Below are positions 56,860-64,000 of a stretch of 64,000 nt of DNA, one piece after another. The stretch spans positions 826,428,001 through 826,492,000 of the forward strand of contig CM057452.1 in the NCBI GenBank assembly GCA_016271365.2. Direction: 5' to 3'. The notes beneath the pieces were generated by a model. The model searched no databases. It had not been told where the DNA came from and saw only the letters and a program-made list of their open reading frames with translations. Both the position numbers and the translations under genes were made by a program. Position 1 is the first letter of the stretch. Each line of letters opens with the position of its first letter. This DNA comes from Neoceratodus forsteri (taxonomy: Eukaryota; Chordata; Ceratodontiformes; Ceratodontidae).

Positions 56860-57838
56860 TGTCTGAGCTGGAAATTATAACAAGAAACAGCTTTTGTCAA
56901 ATGGGTTGGAGAGTCCTGATAGGGGACATTGATGGAACTTACTCTATTCACCCCACAGGTAGATGCTCCCATCTGTGTTACACTCACAGATGGATGTACA
57001 GTAGCTGTCTTTGTCCCCTGGTGCTGCATCTACTGTATCTTTGAAAACTGTACCCTGTCACACCAGGGCGTGTGCATCCTCATGGAAAAGATATCTGGTT
57101 GCAAGAAGGACACAGGCCTTTGACAATCCAGACCTTGCGCAAAGTTCCTTAGTTTCATTTGCTGTCTTACTGTTCCACCAGATTTTAATTCACAAACAAA
57201 TCCCCCTTTTTATTATTATTATTCCATAGATAGTCTTTCTGCTCACGCTGCATAAACAGAAACCAGCATTCCTGTAACTTAAATCCACTGGCACAGCATC
57301 CCTACAACTGTAGCTTATGATATAAAACTATATCATTACCTGAAGATTTTTCCCCTCAGAAAAAAATGGTGACAGGTTCAGGATGATGAAAGAGGAAGAG
57401 TCTAACATCATGACAATCGTAAGGAAAGTGCTATACAGCTCTAAGTGCAATGAGGAGATAAAACCTGTCAAGCTGGCATATAGCAGTTTAAAACTTTGCT
57501 GAAAACAGAGAATTTTCTGCCTAGTGTTGCAGGAAAGACATTTTCCCTTTCAGCAGTGCATAAATTGTGCTTGAAGACATAGGCATATCTCCTGCGCTTA
57601 TTTCAGTGAAATGGTGGTTTAGTACTTTTCTGTTCTAACAGCAACCCCTTGTGGCTAACCCCCCTTCCCCCCATGTTCTGAACATATTCAGAAAGTCACC
57701 TTTCAACAACCATATCTTTGTTAGTGAGTTACAAGCACATGATGCCCTTTGCAACATTTTTTCCTTGAAGCAGAACAGAAAGCTCAAGTCATCAATCTAG
57801 CATCTTTCACAAGCATTATTCTGTGCTCTTATTTTGAA
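56860..57838. other. Unassigned intergenic DNA
   Basis: No gene or repeat family recognised. Small open frames near 56769-57123 overlap the SINE and have no domain. Confidence 0.5.
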
Positions 57839-57839
57839 G

Positions 57840-57844
57840 GAGTG

Positions 57845-57888
<44 letters not shown>

Positions 57889-57896
57889 TGTCAGAC

Positions 57897-57936
<40 letters not shown>
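57840..57936. repeat. Compound (GT)n(GA)n microsatellite
   Basis: About 45 bases of GT repeat are followed, after a short 'tttgtgtcagac' break, by about 40 bases of GA repeat. Confidence 0.95.
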
Positions 57937-57939
<3 letters not shown>

Positions 57940-58599
57940 GGATATAGAGTTATAAGCCCACAGACCCAAGTCTTGCTCTCTCTCATTTCCCTACAGGCTC
58001 ATAAACCTCAGTCAGTGCCACGCTACCTTTTTAAAAGGATATTCTATGCTGGCAAAATCATTAAACAGTATAGTACCCATGGGTAGCCAAACATACACCT
58101 AGTAACCACTTAATGAACTTGTCAGGTGATAAGTTGGCAAGGGTGGTCAACAGTGAGGAAAACTGACATATTACAGCCAAACCTGAATAACGTACAGTAG
58201 GTTATTGGTTGGGCATATGGCAAATGCAAATCACTGTGGTAAAGGGCAAGGCAATGCACATACGGGCCATTAGAAAAGGACTTGCAAGTTAAATGGTGAA
58301 GTATTGGATGTAACAGAGCAGGAGAGGCTCTTAGGTGTTACAGTCTCAACCTTACATCTGCACAGACTAGAGATGGGAGGACCAGATCTCAACAATGGAA
58401 ATCAGAGTCATTTGTGATGTGACTCTGATTTGGCCCTGCTCAATCCACTGACCAGATTGATCTGCCAGTGAACTGGTTCTGACCCAGTTCAGATAATGTA
58501 AGAGACTTGGTAGCTTTCTTCCTATTAAAAATAAGAAAACGGTGGGAAAAAATAAGCATCTTAAACACTGAAAGATCTACAGACAACTACACAATGCCA
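57937..58599. other. Unassigned intergenic DNA
   Basis: Nothing recognisable. The upstream part of the LINE beginning near 58600 may extend into it. Confidence 0.45.
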
Positions 58600-60262
58600 G
58601 ATCAGTTGTGACTAAAACTGACAGCTTTAGAGACTGTATCCTTGACATTTGCTCTGATCTCATGCCTATGTTGGAGGCCATGCTGGATGACTCAGCTGGG
58701 CCTACCCTAGCTGAAGTTGTCCTTACAGGCTATTAAGTGATACATCACCCAACGATGGAGCACAGGTGAGGCAGGATAGCCTTCCTTTTTAGATCCTTTT
58801 TAGATCTTGGCCAGGCTTCTGAGCATCTCCTGTGGTTTAGGCAAGGTCCTTTGAGTATGTTTCCTGCTCTGGCATGGTTGGCCTGAGCAGCAGGATTGCC
58901 CTCTATCCCCCATCATGATGTGAGGCTGACTTGCTTCAGGAGTTTGCCGAGTGGCTATTTGGTGAAAATCTCATCAAGACTAATTGTTCTTGGTTACATA
59001 ACTGCCTGGATAGATGATCCACATAATTAATTTTCAGCTAATACCTTACAGCTTATGGACTCACTAGGGTTCAAGCAAGTTTTTCTGCAGTCGCCCTGTA
59101 GGGAGACTGCACTCTAGTCTTTGCCACTGGTTGGAAGATAAGTGACATCTCAGTGGGGCCACTTGGTCAGTCAGACCACTAGCGATGAAGTTCAGGTTCA
59201 TGGCCGCCATTTTATCACCACCTAGGTTATTTCATTTTATCAACAAGGAGATCTGGATCCATTATGGATTTTAGGTCAGCTGAGCACTTCAGCTCTGATT
59301 GCCAGCTTCTCCTGGGGGGATGCCACTGCAGTCAAGGCCTGTAATTTATCATTAACATCCACGGTCAGTTCCCTGGTTCTGATCTATACTCGCCAGGTTG
59401 CTTCACACTGAAGCACAACATGGCTCAGTGATGAGCTTTAGTGTTTTAAAGGGCTTGGTTGAACAGAAGATTAGAGCACAGGTGAGGAGTTTATAAATGC
59501 AAGCTGACAAGCTTGTCTTGATGGCCCAGTATGAAGATGTTCAGGTGGCAATACACAGGAACAGAAAGAACTCTGATGTGATTGCAGAAAAGAAGAATAG
59601 GCCTGCCACACTTTTCCACTCAGTAGATAGTCTTTAACATCCAGACTGTCTACAAAGCAAAGAAAAGGCTCCAGTGAAAGGTGCAGATAATTACATATAT
59701 TTATCAAAGCCAAGGTTGCCATCTTTTAGCACCATATCTCCTCACCTGTCATTTTTTATGTGCGACAGTGGCTCAGGCCAGTTCAGTTCTGAATCTCTTT
59801 TTCTTTGGAGTGCCTTTTGCCAGGTAGATGATAAAGAGATGGTTCAGGTGGTGATTAGCATGTGTAACACTACAACAAGGTTGAATCCAGTCCCTGCACA
59901 GCTTAATAAGGCTGAAGTGGAGGCATAGGCACAGGTTTTCACAGGTACAGTATTGTGAAGGTCTCCTTGCACAACGGTTTCCTGCCTGGCTCAAGAAATT
60001 CTCATTAGATACTCACAACCTCCTGAATTTGTGGCCAATCTCCAAGCAGCCTTTTCTGGCTAAGTTTGTTGAGAGGGTGTTTGTGACACAGTAGACTGAG
60101 TACCTGGAAGAATATTATTTTTGAGTTGAGTTACAGTTCAGCTTCACATAGCATTGAGACAGTTTTGCAGTGTTTAATGATCTCTCTATCGTGATCAAGG
60201 TGTGGTATCTATCCTGCTCTTTTCAATCCATTTTCAGCTGATGGCAGACCATTAGAGGGTGC
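58600..60262 (+). pseudogene. L2/Rex-like LINE: endonuclease end and RT start, degraded
   Basis: Broken plus-strand frames resemble the C-terminal endonuclease of jockey-type LINEs at about 59040-59180 (a 'G...L D L V F a s G W k' pattern ahead of 'S V G P L . Q S D H'). The frame 59674-59928 carries LFLWSAFCQVDDKEMVQVVI and STTTRLNPVP-like sequence, the linker before RT. RT proper starts with 'LAKFVERVF'-like residues around 60060 and breaks off at about 60262 inside a large inverted repeat. The 3' part of the same LINE type resumes at about 62940, so one decayed element is probably interrupted here. Confidence 0.65.
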
Positions 60263-60606
60263 TGATACACCGAGGGCTCAATTTTCAAAGGGTCTCAAGA
60301 CTTGCATCAAGCCCTGCGTAAAACCCATTTTTTTTGTCCAGCTGCACCAAACTCCTGCCGGAATGCAGCTGAACAAAAAAATGGGTTTTACGCAGGGCTT
60401 GATGCAAGCCTTGTGTCAGCCTTTGAAAATTGAGCCCCTTCAGTCTTGTCAACTGCTGCCTGGTGGTCTACCATGTCAGAGACCGAAAACAGATTGAAAA
60501 GAAGCAGGATAGATACCACGCCTTGATCCCACGATAGAAGGAGATCATTGCAAACCTTACTCAGGGCTGTCTCAGTGCTGTGGTGCTGTTGAGAACCAGA
60601 CTGTAA
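60130..60606. repeat. Long inverted repeat of a LINE RT segment around a MITE
   Basis: The left arm is 60130-60262 and the right arm 60440-60606 in reverse complement; both share 'caaggtgtggtatctatcct/caaggcgtggtatctatcct' and 'gagacag'. The centre is the palindromic MITE. The right arm, read on the minus strand, encodes a better preserved RT piece (STETALSKVCNDLLL, DQGVVSILL) than the left arm does on the plus strand. The structure is an inverted duplication of LINE sequence, about 477 bp in total. Confidence 0.8.
60274..60437. mobile_element. Palindromic MITE, 164 bp
   Basis: The two halves are nearly perfect inverted repeats. The ends are GGGCTCAATTTTCAAAGG and its complement. The inner parts share 'gcatcaagccctgcgtaaaa' with its complement, around a loop near 60355. 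There is no coding capacity. TSD is unclear because the flanks are themselves inverted. The superfamily is not determined. Confidence 0.82.
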
Positions 60607-60617
60607 TAGCTCAAAAA

Positions 60618-62655
60618 GCGAAGTAAAAAAACACTATGGTTCTCAAAAGAGGTGGCAGGGAATGTTAAGGAGAAAAAGGCTGCATTCAGAACACATAAGG
60701 AATCACAGAAGGAGCATGACAGGGAACTGTATCAATTAAAGCAGAAAGAAGTGGGGAAGGCAGTCAGAATAGCAAAGGCCCAAACCGAGGAAAAAATAGC
60801 CAAGTCAGTTAAGAAGGGGGATAAAACCTTTTATAGGTACATTAGGGAGCATAGAAAGGTTATGGGAGGAATAGTGAAGATTAATAAGGGAGAGGGGAGG
60901 TGGGCAGAGGGAGACGAGTGAAAAGGCAGAGATACTGAATGAATACTTTTGCTCAGTATTCACAAAAGAAGATGAGGAGGAGTTACCTAAACCAGACAAT
61001 AGAAGCACTCTGGGTAGGAGGTTGACACCAGTCCATTTACAGAAGAAAGAGTCCTGAAAGAACTCCTAAAACTCAAGGTGGACAAAGCAATGGGGCCTGA
61101 TGGGATTCACCCCAGAATCCTAAAAGAACTAAGGAGGACCTAGTGACACCACTGACCACACTTTTAACAAATCATGGCAGGATGGGGTGGTACCTGAAGA
61201 CTGGAGGAGGGCAGATGTGATTCTCCTTCACAAAAGTGGGAGCAAGGCAGAAGCAGGAAACTACAGACCTGTTAGTTTAACCTCAGTGATAGGGAAAATG
61301 ATGGAATCACTTCTGAAGGAAAGAATTGTAGAGTACCTAGAGGCCAGCGGGCACAGGACCCAAAGCAGCATGGATTCACAGCAGGAAGGTCATGTCAGAC
61401 AAATCTAATAGATTTCTTTGACTGGGTGACCAAAGTAATAGACCAGGGAGGGGCTGTGGATATGGTCTACCTAGACTTTAGCAAGGCATTTGACACAGTC
61501 CCACACAAAAGATTAATAATCAACATAGCCAGCTTGGGAGTGGGTCCCAGGGTGGTAGCCTGGGTTGCAAACTGGCTGCACAACAGGACACAGAAGGTAA
61601 TAGTGAGTGGAACACATTACGAAGAAAGGGGGGTCACTAGTGGAGTACCTCAGTGCTCAGTACTGGGTCCATTGCTCTTTAACATCTTTATAGGTGACAT
61701 TGCAGAGGGTCTGGAGGGAAAGGTATGCCTCTTTGCAGATGATACAAAGATCTGTAACAGAGCTGATACACAAGGGGGGTAGAAAGGATGAGAAGGGACT
61801 TGGTAAGGCTGGAGGAATGGTCAGATATATGGCAACTTAGATTCAATGCAAAGAAGTGCAAAGTAATGCACCTGGGAAACAAAAACCCAGGAGAAGAGTA
61901 CACAATAGCAGGGAAGGTACTAACAACAACATTAATGGAAAGGGACCTGGGGGTAGTCATATCAGGTGATCTAAAGGTGGGTAAGCAATGTGAGAAGTCA
62001 GTAAGGAGAGCCAGGGGGATACTGGGATGCATAGGAAGGGGCATCACAAGTAGAAAAAGGGAAGTGGTTATCCCTCTGTACAGACAGTTGGTGAGACCCC
62101 ATCTGGAGTACTGTGTGCAGTTCTGGAGACCTCATCTACGCAAGGACATAGACAGAATGGAAGCAGTCCAGAGGAGGGCTACTAAAATGATGCAGGGTCT
62201 GCATCAGAACTCGATGTGAAGAGACTGAGGAGCTTAATATGTATACCCTTGATGAAAGGAGGGACGGGGGACATGATAGAAACGTTCAAGTACCTCAAGG
62301 GATCAACAAGTACATGAGGTAGCATCTTTCAGAAAAGAGATGTGTAAGAACAAGGGGACACAATTTAAAGATAGAGGAGGATGGCTCAGGGTAATGTGAG
62401 GAAATCTTTTTTCATGGAGAGAGTGGTGGATGCGTGGAACTGCCTTCCTGAGGAGGTTGTTGGGGCTAAAACAGTGGAGGGATTCAAACATGCATGGGAC
62501 AGACACAAGGCAATTGTAGTGGGGGGTGGCAGGAAGTAGGCTGTTGGTTAACTAGACTCTGCAGCATATCCAGTAGGTAGGGAAATGGGCAGACTGGGTG
62601 GACCAAGTGGTCCTTATCTGCCGTCAAAGTCTATGTTTCTATGTTTCTATGATGC
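60618..62655 (+). mobile_element. CR1 LINE, 5'-truncated 2-kb copy
   Basis: It is closely related to 32097-34107 through its whole length. RT motifs are MGPDGIHPRILKEL-like sequence near 61095, RPVSLTSVIGKMMESLLKER (61187-61408), VYLDFSKAFDTVPHKRL, VPQCSVLGP and the catalytic LFADDTKIC (61426-61782). The C-terminal domain is RPHLEYCVQFWRPHLRKDID (61788-62219). The 3' end is 'tatgtttctatgtttctatg' at 62630-62651. Frameshifts occur near 60920, 61135, 61410, 61780 and 62217. It interrupts the L2/Rex-like LINE. Confidence 0.92.
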
Positions 62656-62935
62656 AACTGCACCCAATTTTAGTACTGTACATCAGGCACAGTTGTGACA
62701 GTTTCCACACTTTATGCCAACTTACGCCAAATATTCGGCACAAGCTCCATAAAAATGGTCCACAGAATGCTGCAACTTAGACCAGGGGAGATCTGGTCTA
62801 ACTTAAAGCATTTGACGCATGGGAGGGAAAATCCAGTGCCAGGAGAATGCCACAAGCCCCTTGCGCCATATGTTTAGCACACCAGGGGTTTGCGGCATTC
62901 ACAAGGCTTTTGAAACTTGAGCCCAGGGAGTGCAG
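62656..62935. repeat. Possible MITE or MITE-like relic
   Basis: The segment ends in 'aaggcttttgaaacttgagc', close to the MITE end at 60420-60437 (cctttgaaaattgagcccc). It has internal short inverted stretches (agatctggtct; gccacaagcccc/ggggtttgcggc). The left terminus is not clear, possibly removed by the CR1 insertion. Confidence 0.4.
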
Positions 62936-62939
62936 GGGC

Positions 62940-63840
62940 CAGGCTGGCACCATGCTTTATTGTTATTATTCCGGTCACTGCTCATAGACTAGGAACAGTC
63001 AGCTGTGATGGAATCTTTCCTTTCATAGCCAATAGCCCATGACTGCAGTGTGCTCCAGTGGTCAGTCTTGTCGCTGGTGGTGTTTGCCATGTATCTCCTA
63101 CAACTAGGGGAGATCATAAGGAGGTAGTGTCAGGTTTCACTGCTATGTGGAAAATACCCAGCTGTACCTTTCTTTTGCACCTGATAAGGGCTCATCCATA
63201 CTTGATCATTTCATGAACAGATGCTGGTGGAAATCAGTGCCTGGCTGGCCTCTAACCGGCTTGTTCTCCAACTAGAAAAATAGAGATTTTACTGGTGGTA
63301 TCTGATCTGTATGTATCTGCAATAAAGTGCAACCTTAGGCTCCTGCATCTTAAAGGGGTGCAGTTTAGGCTAGTATAGTCTACCTGCCATCTGTGCGTGT
63401 CTCTTGATGAGCAACTGGCACTTGAACCTCAGATGTCAACTGTATTCAAGCACTGTTTTTATCATTTGAAAAATATCACCAAGCTGCACCATCTGCTGGA
63501 AGATGTCAATCTGCAGACCCTAGTACATGCCTTCTTCTTTTCTCACCTGGATTACGGTACTGTAATGTGTCTACAAGACTTTGGCTTGTCACCAGACTCT
63601 ATCTGCAGCTTTTGTAGAATGTGGCAGAAACACTGCTGACTTCTGTTAAGAAATCAGAGTGTAACACCCCTTCACTATGAGTTCTGAGCTGGCTGCTTGT
63701 CAGGCAGTGAATTGACTGTCGGGTCCTTTTAGTGTCACTTATTGTCCTAAATGGACTTGCTCCTCTATCGCTGTGAGCTCCTGACTCACCCTGCACCAGA
63801 CACCCCAACCCATTTTGTTAAAGAACAATAAAAGGACTGG
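62940..63840 (+). pseudogene. L2/Rex-like LINE: RT C-terminal part
   Basis: Broken frames carry the RT block around 63085-63180 (a 'VFAMYLLQLGEIIRR' like segment, then 'YVE-TQLYLSF' at the YADD position, so the catalytic box is lost). ISAWLASNRLVLQLEKTEIL-like sequence follows near 63230. The open frame 63397-63639 has LVHAFFFSHLDYGTVMCLQD, the typical 'LVHAFVISRLDYCNALY' domain of L2/CR1/Rex LINEs. The element ends near AATAAA at 63827. It is the likely continuation of 58600-60262. Confidence 0.72.
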
Positions 63841-63937
63841 AACCTGCTGCATTACACTGGCATGGTAGTGCCAGAATAGTTTGGGTCATTTATTAGTTCT
63901 ATGTTAGACCTAACTTTTTAGTTATTTTTAGCCCCCA

Positions 63938-64000
63938 CTACACACACGTGCACGCACGCACGCGCCGCACACACACACACACACACACACGCGCACACAT
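63938..64000. repeat. (CA)n/(CGCA)n microsatellite at window end
   Basis: A run of CA with CG interruptions continues to the end of the window and may extend beyond it. Confidence 0.95.

Overview
The window is repeat-dominated vertebrate genomic DNA, and I could not identify a host gene, an rRNA gene or a functional tRNA gene in it. It holds CR1 and L2/Rex-like LINEs, a Tx1-like LINE, DIRS-type tyrosine-recombinase retrotransposons, a Ty3/Gypsy element, a PIF/Harbinger DNA transposon, MIR-like CORE-SINEs and CA/GT microsatellites. That mixture suggests an amphibian, perhaps a caecilian. This is inference; a turtle or another large-genome vertebrate is not excluded.

Layout. 1-5.8 kb: degraded intergenic DNA with CORE-SINE copies. 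5.9-7.7 kb and 14.3-15.0 kb: CR1 fragments. One minus-strand CR1 fragment is split by a minus-strand Gypsy element (7727-14316) with a 4-bp target duplication (TACA). The Gypsy element has a 1.9-kb 5' LTR, a tRNA-Thr-like primer site, a Gag resembling the vertebrate PNMA family, and a pol whose integrase has been deleted together with most of the 3' LTR. 15.3-21.6 kb: a minus-strand tRNA-derived SINE split by an apparently full-length Tx1-like LINE (15481-21347) bounded by a 13-14 bp target duplication. 21.6-27.4 kb: mostly unassigned.

27.4-45.3 kb: an old minus-strand DIRS-like element recognised by inverted terminal repeats, an internal complementary region and a tyrosine-recombinase remnant. 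Nested in it are a near full-length CR1 (about 29.76-34.11 kb, with an SGNH-esterase ORF1) and a complete 7759-bp PIF/Harbinger transposon (35198-42956, TSD ACT). The Harbinger element carries three genes instead of the usual two: an intron-containing transposase, a Myb/SANT-like gene on the opposite strand, and a second, divergently oriented Myb/SANT-like gene that stays fully open over three exons (165 aa). GCGC-core motifs (TTGCGC/GCGCAA) recur at both ends and in the divergent promoter region. This three-gene element is the strongest candidate for something undescribed.

45.4-47.5 kb: a LINE endonuclease relic and unassigned DNA. 47.5-56.2 kb: a plus-strand DIRS element (Gag, RT/RNase H, tyrosine recombinase, ITRs and ICR), interrupted by a CR1 3' fragment in its left ITR region and by a Gypsy solo LTR in its gag. 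56.2-64 kb: a SINE, a compound GT/GA microsatellite and a degraded L2/Rex-like LINE. That LINE is broken by an inverted duplication of its own RT around a palindromic MITE, and by a 2-kb CR1. Most coding regions carry stops and frameshifts; the second Harbinger Myb-like gene is the main exception.
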